From assembly GCA_025266875.1 (NCBI GenBank), contig JALLLT010000005.1:372001-436000 (forward strand): DNA of 64,000 bases, given 5' to 3'. Source of the stretch: Fennellomyces sp. T-0311. Taxonomy: Eukaryota > Mucoromycota > Mucoromycetes > Mucorales > Lichtheimiaceae. The notes below the pieces were generated by a model. That model was not told the origin of the DNA. It did not search any database and worked only from the letters and a program-made list of their open reading frames with translations. Shown here piece by piece: positions 1-10,968 of this stretch. A program made the position numbers and the translations under genes. The number at the start of each line of letters is the position of its first letter. Within the stretch, counting starts at the first letter, position 1.

Positions 1-3000
1 CCAAAGAGGAACACATCGGAGAAGGAACTTCAACAATTGGAAATCGACACGATCCAACGTCAGATCAGCAAAGCAGCTTCCACCAAAGAAACTAATGATG
101 GCAAAAAGAAGAAAAAGAAAAACGAAAAGAAGCCATCCGTATCGCTCCTGCGATTGTTTCGATTCAGCACACCGCGCGACAGAGTGCTCATGGTGCTTGC
201 AACGATAGGATCCATGTTCTCAGGCGCCATCCTGCCCGTATCCATCATTATTTTTGGTGATTTTCTACGGAACCTCGCTAGCGCCCTGTTGAAGCCATCC
301 ACACTACTCGACGAAACACTGCCAATGATCTTGACAATAATATATCTCGGTACTGCGGTGCTGATTGCCTCTTACTTTGCCAACAGCTTCTGGATTATGA
401 CAGGCGAAAATCAAACCCGACGTATTCGCATGCTGTATCTTCATGCAGTGTTGCGGCAAGACATGAGCTGGTTCGACAAAGCTGAGGAGGGATCTTTAAC
501 CACACGTTTGGCTGCTGACACGCAAACGATCCAAGACGGTATCTCTGAAAAGTTTGGCCTTTTGGTGCTGTGTCTCGCGCAATTCGTCAGTGGTTACATT
601 GTGGCGTTCATCAAAGGCTGGAAGATGGCGTTGGTGATGTTGGCTACTATGCCGGTGTTGCTAGGCACCGGAGCAACGATGGGTGTTTTGATTACACGAT
701 ACACTCTAAAAGTGCAGAATTCTTATGCCGAAGCCGGCTCCATTGCCGAACAAGTGTTTGCTGGCCTGCGCACTGTCTATAGCTTCTCGCTTCAAGAACG
801 TTTTGCCCAACGCTTCGAAAAGGAGCTTGTCAAGGCACGCATCATGGGTATTCGCCGTGGTATTGTGCTTGGTGTGGGATTTGGCGCGTTCATGATGATC
901 CTTTTCTGCACGTACAGTCTTGCGTTCTGGTTTGGCTCGCGTATGGTCAAGACCGGTGAATCTGATGGTCCCAATGTTTTGGTCGTGTTTATGGGCATGA
1001 TGATGGGTTCCATGTCGCTTCTTCAAGTTCCTCCCAACCTATCCGCGGTGTCCAGTGCGTGCGGCGCAGCACACAGGATCTACACCACAATTGATCGCGT
1101 ACCGGAGATCGACCCGGATAACGAACAAGGCTTGACTCCTTCTGTCCTCCACGGTGACATTGAATTTCGAAATGTCAAGTTCAAATATCCCACACGTCCT
1201 GATCTGGTTATTCTCAAGGATCTGTCGCTCAAGATTCGACCTGGCATGACTGTTGCTTTCGTCGGTGCAAGTGGATCAGGGAAATCTACGGCTATCCAGC
1301 TCCTGCAACGTTTCTACGACCCGCTTTCCGGTGAAATCATTCTCGACGGCAATAAACTGTCGTCATACAATATACGATGGTTACGTCAACAGATTGGTGT
1401 TGTCGGCCAGGAACCGGTGCTGTTCAACATGTCAATCAAGCAGAACTTGTTGATGGGCGTCGCTGATCCAGAGAAGGTTACACAGGACGATATCATTGAA
1501 GCCTGCAAGAAAGCCAACTGCCACACCTTCATCAGCCAGCTTCCCCAGGGCTACAACACGCTTGTGGGTGAACATGGTGGCATGTTATCTGGTGGACAGA
1601 AGCAGCGTGTGGCCATTGCACGAGCCATCCTCAAGAACCCAACAATCCTGCTGTTGGACGAGGTAAGAGAGAGAGAGAGAGCACACCTTAAACCATCATC
1701 CAGTTACTAACTTATACTTGCCCACGAATAGGCCACATCTGCCCTCGATACCCAGTCAGAGCGTTTGGTGCAGCACGCTTTGGATGCTGCTGCAGCCAAC
1801 CGTACCACCATTGTCATTGCGCATCGTCTGTCTACCATCCGAAATGCCGATCTCATTGTTGTCATGCAGCAGGGCGAGCTGATCGAACAAGGCAATCATC
1901 AGCAACTCATTGAAAAGCGTGGCGCATACGCAGAATTGGTCAAGAAACAGCAAATTGCAACAAAGCAAGATGTCGACGAAAAAGGGGCAGAAGATTTGCT
2001 GCAGCAGGAAAAGGCGGAACTCCAACAGCAAGCAGATGAACGGTACATGGATGAAAAGGAAGACGAAGAACTGCGCGCCAAAGCATTCAAAGATAGCCAT
2101 CGTATGAGTGTCGCTTCGTCGGTCGATGCCTTTGAACTGAAGCTCAAGAAACAAAAGGCCAGTCGCAAAGAAGCCAAGCAACAAAAGGCGCCCGTGCTCA
2201 AGGTTCTCAAGATGATGCGTCCTGAATGGCCATTAATGGCGCTTGGATGCTTTGGCGCTGCTTTATCTGGCGCTGTATTCCCTTGTTTTGGCTATGCGTT
2301 CTCTCAAGTCATCGTCCTTCTGACCGATCCTAGAGAACGTAATCAAATCGATCGTGGACCAGTTCAAGGCACCAACTTGTACGCTTTCCTGTTTGTCATC
2401 ATCGGTATCGCTGCATTCCTCGGGTTTTCGCTTCAGACAATTGCTTTCGAGGTTGCTGGAGAGCGCTTCACTGAAAGGCTCAGAGGCATGCTGTTCCGTG
2501 CGTATATGCGACAAGAAGTTGGCTACTTTGATCGAGATGAGAACAGCATGGGTGCCTTGACGGCCAAGATTGCTGTTGATGCAAAGAACGTCAACGAACT
2601 CGTAACCAAGGGTAAAAATGTTTCAATAACATATCAGGATTAATGTTTTCTGCGAGCTGAACCTTCTTGTTTCAACCAATGATAGTATGGGGCGATGTTT
2701 TCCAAGTTATCTTTACGGGATGCGCGGGTATGAAGAAAAACATCGTCTCATAGCAACATATTAATTTTGTCATAACAATAGGTCTCGGTATTGCGTTTGC
2801 CTACAGCTGGATATTGACTTTGATCATCTTGTGTGTAACACCTTTCATGATCATAGCCACTGGGTCAGAATCCAGAGCTCAGCGCGGTTTCGAAGACAAT
2901 ACCAAAAAGGCGAATGCACAGAGCGGTGAAGTTGCTGGCGAGGCCATTAAAGAAATCCGAACAATCGCAGCACTCAACAAACAATCCTACTTTGAAAGCA

Positions 3001-4161
3001 AGTTCTACAAGGCAACCGAGCATCCTCACAAGCTTGCCACCCGTAAGGCCCTCTTGACATCCATTGGTCACGCCCTCTACCGTGGTTTCAATCTATATAC
3101 CAATGCAATCGCTTTCTATGCCGGCGTACGATTGATCATGGACAACCGTGTCAATTTTGAAAACATGTTCATTTCCATGATGGCTATCATGATTACGGCT
3201 ATCAATGTTGGTCGAGGAAGTGTATTCACCGCTACTTTCGCCAAGGCCAAATTTTCCGCCATCTCCACCTTTGAGGTTCTTGAACGGGAACCTGAAATTG
3301 ATCCAGATCTCGAAGGCATCGAGCCGAACACCGTCAAGGGCGACATTGGATTCGAAAACATCACCTTTGCATACCCGGCACGACCCAACAACCCCGTATT
3401 CGAAGGCAAATTTGGTTTCCATGGCAAGGCCAACACTTCCATTGCGCTCGTCGGTCCCAGTGGATGTGGCAAGTCTACAACGATCGGCATGCTTTTGCGA
3501 TGGTATGATCCGAAAGGTGGCGCGGTGCGTGTCGACGAACACAATGTTGATACACTTACGCTGGCAAATCTTCGAGGACATATTTCATGGGTGGGTCAAG
3601 AGCCAATATTGTTTGATCTCTCGATTGGTGACAATATCCGTTTCGGTCTTGAGAATGGACAAGCGACTCAGGAGCAAATCGAGGAAGCATGTCGGGCAGC
3701 CAACATCCATCAGTTCATTGCGAGCTTGCCGCAAGGCTATGATACCCGAGTTGGTGACAAGGGCTCCCAACTATCAGGCGGTCAGAAGCAACGCATTGCT
3801 ATTGCTCGCGCATGGATTCGGAAACCCAAGATCTTGTTGTTAGACGAAGCCACATCTGCATTGGACAGTGAGTCCGAGAAGCTGGTTCAAACTGCCTTGG
3901 ACAAGGTCTTGAATGAAGGCGGGCGTACTACAATTACCATTGCCCATAGACTTTCCACAATCCAGGTACGTAAAGCGAAAATATTTAAGTTTATGGTGTA
4001 TAACAACCATACTAACAACTATCACTTTATAGAACTCTGATTTGATCTGTGTAGTCAAGGATGGTCGAGTGACCGAGCAAGGCTCTCATTGGGAGCTCCT
4101 CAAACTAAATGGAACTTATAGCGAGCTCGTGAATCAACAATCGTTGGCAGTTGCGAGCTAA
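1..4161 (+). CDS. P-glycoprotein-type ABC exporter (ABCB family), 5' end outside window
   Basis: Full-size ATP-driven exporter of the MDR/P-glycoprotein type, expected in the plasma membrane or an internal membrane and pumping hydrophobic compounds. Exons are 1-1662, 1732-2611, 2686-2727, 2782-3965 and 4033-4161; they sum to 1298 codons plus stop and the frame is open at base 1, so the start lies upstream. The order is TMD1, NBD1, linker, TMD2, NBD2. NBD1 shows Walker [10 protein letters not shown], signature [14 protein letters not shown] and Walker [13 protein letters not shown], with the last motif split by intron 1. NBD2 shows [23 protein letters not shown] and [12 protein letters not shown]. 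Both sites look catalytically complete. A lysine-rich stretch precedes TMD1. The same-strand paralog at 48301-52438 matches throughout and starts about 30 residues earlier. The substrate cannot be inferred. Confidence 0.95.
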
Positions 4162-6736
4162 AAAAAATTGTCATCCTATATCACTTCATATCATTTTTGT
4201 TGCATCTGTCGTGTCACCGCGGCCTTTTTTTTGTATTATTACTTGGCCGATAATTTTCTTTTTCTTATCTCCTACGTAATATAAACATCTACTACAATGC
4301 TATGCATTTTCAAGATATTTGCTGGATCGCAATTGAAAAATTGGGTAAAGCAATAGTTCAAAAGTTATAATTTATTACTGGGATGTATTGGACCTACTCC
4401 TATAGGTACTAGGTCGCCCCCTTGCGGCACTTATGCTTGTTTGAATGTTACAAAGGGAGTAGGATTCCATGCTTGAAAAAAATAGCAGGTCGGTGTAGAG
4501 GAAGATGATAGACAACGGGGATTAATATTTTATTCTAAATTTATGACTTTCGGGAACCACACATGTGTGATTTCCGTATGACGGTTCAGCCAGTTCTTGG
4601 GTGTTGTTTCCAGTACTTGTCTCACTATATTGATCTTCGGCATTCGGATGGACCAGTTTGTCGATCTGATGTAGAGTTCGGAGCAGTGCTTGCCAAATTT
4701 TCTCCTATGTACCACAGATAAGGCCGACATCAGAACGCGAGAGGCAGTTCATAATGAAGTCAATTGGGTATTGTCTGGGCGGCCGACGCGGACACAAATG
4801 ATTGATCCGTTTTTGTATTTCGAAACCTCAGCAAACGATCGACATCGCCTCATCAATTGGAGACTTCACTGGCTCTCACCGACATACAAGCCGCCAGACT
4901 GCCCTTGTGGACGAGCCAAGGCTAAGCGAAGTCACTTTGTCACCTGCCCGCTTGCGGAACCACAAATGGAAGACCTGCTAGCAGTATTCGGCAACATATC
5001 GGCCTTAGACAGCGTATGGTGATGGATACTTTAGCTCATGATGCGAACTCTTCATCGCAGTTGCTGTCTATTGCTTCTTGTACCAGGAACTTGGATATAG
5101 CGCATTACTAAAAAAAAAACCTAATCAGAAACGATCCTGTTTGCTACAGAAAAAGTCGATGCCCAGTCAATGAACGTTACAGCTTATAATTGTGGCATAA
5201 GAATCTTTATGAAGCAGCTTTCTTTTGCAGTGATCCCTCGTTTTCCTGATTTGGCTTGTAGTTTTACTTCTTTCCCGCTCTCTGCTCGGTTTTTTGGCGT
5301 TCCGTCCATTTAGGAAAAAACGGAGTACCACTGTATCCTTTTTTGGGGGAGGTACAGAGTAGTATTTTGCATGGGGAACGTCGCCCAAAGAAGCAGCTGC
5401 TTATGTAAGTTTGTCTATTTGTTCATTATTTTTGCTATTCCTGCCACTGTCAATCAGATAGTAACTGTGCGATTGCGGGGACCTTCGCATATGTGATGGA
5501 AGGTAGCACATGTCCTGTGTCACATAATACTGCTTTCATACAGGTAATCAAGATCTATATCCAGCGATATCGCTTCACGTCATATGCACTACCTAAGAAA
5601 AACCAGCAGAAAATGTCTCTCATGCTAAGAATTCTGATGCCTGATAAGTGATTAAACAGAAGATACCCCTTTTGATCTACGCTCATAAATATACCACATT
5701 TGTGTAACCGGAACTGGGCCGATTGTATACCCTTGGTTACACACTCTATGCCACTGGATACTGTGAATTTGCCAAAAACTCAACGAAGCAGGATCACCAT
5801 CATTCTGAAACTTTGCATCTTCCTAATACTACATCGGTCGTCATTATGCACCTTACTATATATAATATACCGATTATTGAATGACGAGCTTAGAATGCCT
5901 GAGCACTTCGAGTGCAGACAAAACATGTGGCCAAAAAATGGCTCGCTTTGTTGTTCTTGGCTATCGGTAACGGATATCACGGTCTTTTGGATACGGTGTA
6001 ATCTTCTCATCAAATCCACGTGCAGAACTTACTTTGAGGAAAAAAAAGGTTCAATTAATGTTCTCAATCACGAATAAACGAAAAGACGACGAAAGAGACA
6101 ATAATCATATTGAAATCGAACGTGGTCATTGATTTATTTACTTCTGCATTTAGTTAGGAAGACGACATGTCGTCATCACTAAGAGTCATCCAAACAAACA
6201 AGTAAATATTATCTTGATCCTACGGGAATACTTTTTTGCATCTGAGGCCCCGGATGCTCGGCAGTTGGGAATCAACTCGTGGGAACCAGTAACACACGAG
6301 CGGTTGACATGCGTGAAAATCCATGCATCGATACACGTATCTAATTGCCAAAGTACAGTACACTTTACGCGTAGTATGTGGAGATGTTCGCATATTTAGC
6401 CAGTGTATTAGTAAGCAAGACAATCAAAAGGTAATACAGATTAAGATAAAAGTGTAAAGAGGTAATCGGATAACGGCAGTTGATTATGAGTAAATACTTG
6501 TATCTGATAATGTTTTCATTGAGACATCATGGAATTATGTGATCACTGCGTTGGATACAGAAAGTGAGACCTTATACCTGCGCGGATACACACAGCGGAA
6601 AAATGTGGTCGCAGCAGACCATAAAAGGGATCTGAGATCGGAAACCTTTTTTCAGCAATTTGTGAATCACAAAAAAAAAGCTTTTGTTCCTCAATCTTTT
6701 TTTCAAACCTTGACCTTTTACTTCTCCACTATAAAA
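4162..6736. other. Intergenic, no convincing gene
   Basis: AT-rich spacer between the ABC exporter and the first MFS transporter. Apart from the LINE-like scrap at 4560-5022 I see only short open frames without family resemblance, homopolymer runs, and the 3' flank of the ABC gene. Confidence 0.6.
4560..5022 (+). pseudogene. Decayed C-terminal end of a non-LTR (LINE-type) retrotransposon
   Basis: An open frame from about 4690 to 5022 ends with a CPCGRAKAKRSH...CP arrangement (C-x-C, then H and C) following a basic RHRLINWRLHW segment. Fungal LINE polyproteins often end this way after the reverse transcriptase. Upstream (about 4560-4690) a second plus frame reads similarly basic sequence before a stop, so at least one frameshift separates the pieces. 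No reverse-transcriptase core is left. The call rests on the Cys/His pattern alone and could be wrong. Confidence 0.35.
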
Positions 6737-8692
6737 ATGAGCAAAGAAGGCCGTAAACCAAGCAACAGCGAATCAATGACGTTAGAGAACACTTCCACCG
6801 ATTATCAACAAAGTGCGATTTCACAATCCCCCTACCAAGAAGAAGGTATCATTCGCCACTGCACAACAACAGTGACCTGGACCTTTCAAAAGACTTACCC
6901 GAATTTTTTCTGCAGAAATCGCTGAACCCGGTTTAAATGATGATACTTCATCTTCACGCAGCAGAACATTACCCGGGGATCGAGAAAAACCAGATGATGA
7001 TAAAATACCTGATGGCGGTTACGGATGGGCCATTGTGGTAGGTGCCTTTGTCATGGTGGTCACATCGTACGGCACTAGTACAGCATGGTATGTTATTCTT
7101 CGATTGATCAAGGAAGGTTTTATGTGCTAATTTGCTTGTAGGGGTACGGTCGGGATATCTATCACCCAGCCCATGATGATCTGAAACTTTGCTAATATAA
7201 ATTTTGAAGGTGTCATGCAGGATTACTACGATCGGACAATGTTTGGCGATACTATACCAGATTCACAACTGCAACTCAGTTTTGTGGGTACATTTTGCTT
7301 AATCTTTGCCAACTGTATGGGCCCAATTGCACAAATTCTTCGATCCATGTGGGGTACTCGTATCGTCTTGCTCATCGGCACGTTTTTGATTGCGATCGGT
7401 TTGATCATTGCCGGTTTTTCGAATCAGGTATATGATCATATAAGAGGCATCGTGCTTGACTACTTACCGTTTCAACAAAGATCTGGCATTTGTATTTAAC
7501 ACAGGGCATTCTTTTTGGCACAGGCGTCTCGCTGATGTATGTGGTATGTTACCGAATTTGATCGCTATTGTTCTACGTAATTTTAAAATGTCTTACTGAT
7601 GTTTACTACTGTTACTGTTAGACCATCATGGCTGTAGCCCCACAATACTTTGATCGAAGACGTGGTCTCGCAATCGGTATTATTGCCAGTGGCTCCGGTA
7701 TTGGCGGTTTGATTATGCCATTCATCATGACCCCTCTCAATAGAAGCCTGGGCGCAGGATGGTAAGTACAGAATTGGTAAACTGTAGAAAACGTATTGAC
7801 ACTTATACAGGACCTACCGTGTTGTGGGATTTATTTGCTTGGGATGTGATCTTTTGGCATGCTTATTGGTCAAAGATAGGAACCCCCTTCCCAAGGAACG
7901 AAAGAAGATCAGCGATATCATTAAGCTTGATGTCTTTAAAAACAAGAATTTCTGTATCTGGATTGCCGGTGCATGCATTCAGATGTTTGGTTATTATATC
8001 CCTTATTTCTTCCTTCCATGTAAGCTGCGACTTTGGAAATACTAATTCCATTGATTAACATATAAATGTTAGCTTATGCAACTTGGCTTGGCTTATCAGA
8101 TTCCGAAGGTTCATCATTGGTTGCTGTCAGTTCAGCAATTAACTTTGTCGGACGTATCCTTAGCGGGTAACCAACATGGAAAAAACGTGTTATACTTCAC
8201 ATGACTTATCAAGTTTTCTACAGTGTACTTGCAGACCGATTCGGCCTTGTCAATGTCAATACAGTGTTTCTGATAGTTAGTGGGCTCAGTACATTGCTTA
8301 TTTGGACATTTGCGTACAGTTACGGAACGCTGATGGCTTATGCGGTCATTTTTGGATGTTTCTCTGGATCGTATTTCTCCGTAGGCAAGTTTTTCATTGC
8401 GCACTTTTATTTTATCAAAAGGTGCTTCTAACATTGGTTTCAAAAAATAGTGGCCCCCATAACGGCAGAGATCCTTGGAATGGAAAGATTCCCCACTGGC
8501 CTGAGCGTTGTCCTGATAAGCAACGTCATCTCAGTTTTCGGTCCCAATATTGCTAGTGCCATTGACGGTGCTGGCGGTTCCGAACCATACTTCTCGTACA
8601 AGATGTTTGCTGGTGTTGCGTACATTATAGGTGCTATTATTATGATTTGGCTTAAATTTAGCCTCAATCGAAAGGTCTTTGTCAAGGTATAG
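6737..8692 (+). CDS. Monocarboxylate transporter-like MFS protein, copy 1
   Basis: Predicted 12-TM major facilitator of the fungal monocarboxylate porter (MCT/Mch) type, 469 residues. Exons: 6737-6845, 6916-7087, 7142-7143, 7210-7427, 7481-7543, 7622-7761, 7811-8019, 8073-8166, 8224-8384, 8451-8692. The start is the first ATG of the open frame. A polar N-terminus leads to the family hallmark DGGYGWAIVVGAF opening TM1; later landmarks are APQYFDRRRGLAIGI and VGRILSGVLADRFG. Two features are odd. The W-G junction in TM1 needs a 2-nt exon, and the last intron (8385-8450) has a GC donor. Copy 2 at 19466-21384 matches exon for exon. The substrate (a monocarboxylate or related organic acid) is inferred only from the family. 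Confidence 0.92.
7142..7143 (+). other. 2-nt microexon (GG) between two introns
   Basis: The intron 7088-7141 (54 bp, GTATGT...TAG, with TGCTAAT near its end) and the intron 7144-7209 (66 bp, GTACGG...AAG, with TGCTAAT near its end) leave only GG between them. TG+GG+GT restores Trp-Gly-Val in frame. Removing 7088-7209 as one intron would shift the frame by two. The same arrangement exists at 19799-19800 in the paralog. Confidence 0.8.
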
Positions 8693-9602
8693 CATTTCTA
8701 TTTCCATCGTGCATAGTCTAGCTGGAGGCCAAAAAAGGCATAGTGTTACATTGTAAAAACATCACTTTTATATACCAATCGCTAGTGTATACATAACCGA
8801 AGTAATCATGTACCATAAACTACAATTTTACAATTTAAATGCTACATATCGATGTCAATAATGCGTACTGAATGGTTAATTCCACATGACAACAGCATGA
8901 TGAAGAGCATCCACCGCAGTTGATTACTGCGTCCAGTGATATTACGTAATGGGATGCTCCTAGCTCCTGAGGTCTCTCTTAAATAAACCTTACGTTATCC
9001 TACGCTTCGTATTATCACCCAAGTACTATTTAGCAGAGTTACCACAAGTTAACCCGGTTAACACCGTTTGTAATTAATAGCTACACATAAATATATACAC
9101 GGTAAACGCAGAAAAAATATCCCATCTCCAATATTTGTATTAATTTGAATGTCGTTATGGCCGATAATCTTCAGTGGTCGGCCTTTCATATATATATTTT
9201 TTTGCGGCCCTTACGTGTCCACCTATCTATGTATGTGATATTAAAAGTACCTAACACTATTTAATAAGCTCCTTCCGGATAGAATTTGCATAAAGCGCGG
9301 ATATGATTATGGCACTAGCAGTAGAAGAAGGTTTCTCTATAATGGATCATCCGTATGGGCAAGGCTGGAAGAACTTCCGCCAGAAGTAAGCACATAATAA
9401 AGCTGTTATCCATAACATATTAATAGAGTGATATATAATACTTTTGTTATGCATGCTAAGCGTATATTTGGATAGACTAAGGATAAGCAGCAATATGATA
9501 TATCTTTTTATTTGAGCCCAAAATATTTGGTTGTTTGAAGGAGTGTTTTGGGGTGCAGGTGAAGCACAAAAAGTACATTCTCAATACTAACATCCAGCTT
9601 CA
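8693..9602. other. Intergenic, no gene seen
   Basis: Convergent spacer between MFS copy 1 (plus) and the lipase (minus). It is AT-rich, and no open frame or repeat with support was found. Confidence 0.6.
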
Positions 9603-10968
9603 TTAGTCCTCGAGGACAGGGCACTCGCCACTGCTTGACAAATCCCAATAGCTTCGCATAGCAATATTAGCAATTGACATTTTTATTTTGCAGTAGTATA
9701 ACTTACTTCAAGTGATCATCAACATTCTTGAGACCGAAAGTAGACATAAGGCAGTCATCGGTTTCAAGACCATTACGGCATACCTCTATTCATTAGTAGC
9801 TATGTATTAGTGATAACAACAAAATCTATCCAATAATTAAGTCAGACGTACGGATTCTATTGTCTGAACGAATCCAGAATTCTTCACCAGCATGAACGTA
9901 GCCTGTGATCTGGTAAGGGTAGTCCACAAAGACTGCATACGGAAAAATGCTTTAAATAACAATCGCAGGAATAATATTTTTGTGCTAACTTACTGTCTTT
10001 CTTGTTCGTCAGACGGGTGTACGGAAGGCCACTATTAATAACGTATTGTGCGAATGCACGGTTGCCAACACGAGGGGAGCCTATATGCACATTTTCAATA
10101 TTTCTGATGAGTGGCATTGCATAGGCCTATTACCTGCAGAGTATTCAGATACTTTATATCCTCTGTTCTGAAGATCCAGGGCACATAGGAGAGATGTAGT
10201 ACCGCCAAGCGAGTGACTAGTAAAGTTAAAAGTTATACATGAGACATGCTTAACACATATGCGGTTAGTCTTTTTGGTACTTACCCTGTAGTTGCAAGGA
10301 AATAGTCGGGATACTGCTTCAATTGCGCATCGATGACAGCAATGATTTCGTCAGCAACTTCATTGTAGCTCTGGTAAAATCCTGCAATCATCAGTGAGCA
10401 ACGGAAATTATCTGGGTATAGCAAGTGTCGTTGATTTACCTCTGTGAACGTAAGCAAGTCCACCAGCAATCGGGTAACGTGTAAAAACTTGATCGATATC
10501 CTATTTACAAACTGCTTGTCAGCACCCACCCAATCCGTTAGTTGGCTTTACAAGATATCTACAGCTTGGAAATTCTTAGCCGAGACAGAGCCTAATAACG
10601 AGTACAGTTAGCCATCAACCATCAAATGAAAACATGCAGCGCAGCATACCGCGGAAGACACCAATAATGCGTTTCAAATCATCATCACGAACGACCATTG
10701 CGTTCGTGTCAAAAGTCGAGGTCTTGAATGTCTTGACAATCGTCATGTGTGCAGTGCGGTTGCAGTTCGGACAGTCCCATTTTCCACCAGGGATGACTGT
10801 CTCACAGTACGCGTTACCAGCAAGCGTCATGTAATATCTCTGCGTTGCCTCCTCTTCTGCAGTCGCAAAGCGGGTTCCGGAAGCTTGTCTCTCAGTAAGA
10901 GTAGGAAGACAGTTTACAACAGACAGGACTATCGAGGTAGCAGCGAGTAACGGAAGCAGTAGTTTCAT
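9603..10968 (-). CDS. Secreted class 3 (Rhizomucor-type) triacylglycerol lipase
   Basis: Alpha/beta-hydrolase of the fungal lipase_3 family, 294 residues, expected to hydrolyse triacylglycerols outside the cell. Nine exons on the minus strand: 10968-10650, 10591-10563, 10500-10440, 10381-10285, 10216-10134, 10080-9994, 9932-9852, 9785-9707, 9651-9603. The N-terminus is a clear signal peptide (K, then a run of L/A/V ending near residue 20). The sequence then follows Rhizomucor miehei lipase in order: WDCPNC, FRGS, the nucleophile elbow GHSLGG (Ser171), PRVGNRAFA, the acid in NKKD (Asp225), HAGEEFW and the catalytic His in DDHL (His277). The start is the ATG opening the signal peptide. A TATA-like box lies 57 bp upstream. 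All eight introns have GT-AG borders. The propeptide is very short compared with commercial Mucorales lipases. Confidence 0.93.

Noticed and set aside
37..39. Start codon of the first ABC exporter at base 37
   Set aside because: The codon there is TTG, the frame is open to base 1, and the paralog shows that the real N-terminus lies further upstream.
1663..1731. GA-rich start of ABC intron 1 as coding sequence (open frame continues to 1710)
   Set aside because: Reading through destroys the Walker B/D-loop continuation DEATSALD, which is restored exactly by splicing 1663-1731, as in the paralog.
7088..7209. One 122-bp intron in MFS copy 1 instead of two introns and a GG exon
   Set aside because: It gives TG+GT at the junction and shifts the frame by two right before the conserved VMQDYY block. 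Two internal AG/GT borders with their own branch sites are present, and the paralog shows the same arrangement.
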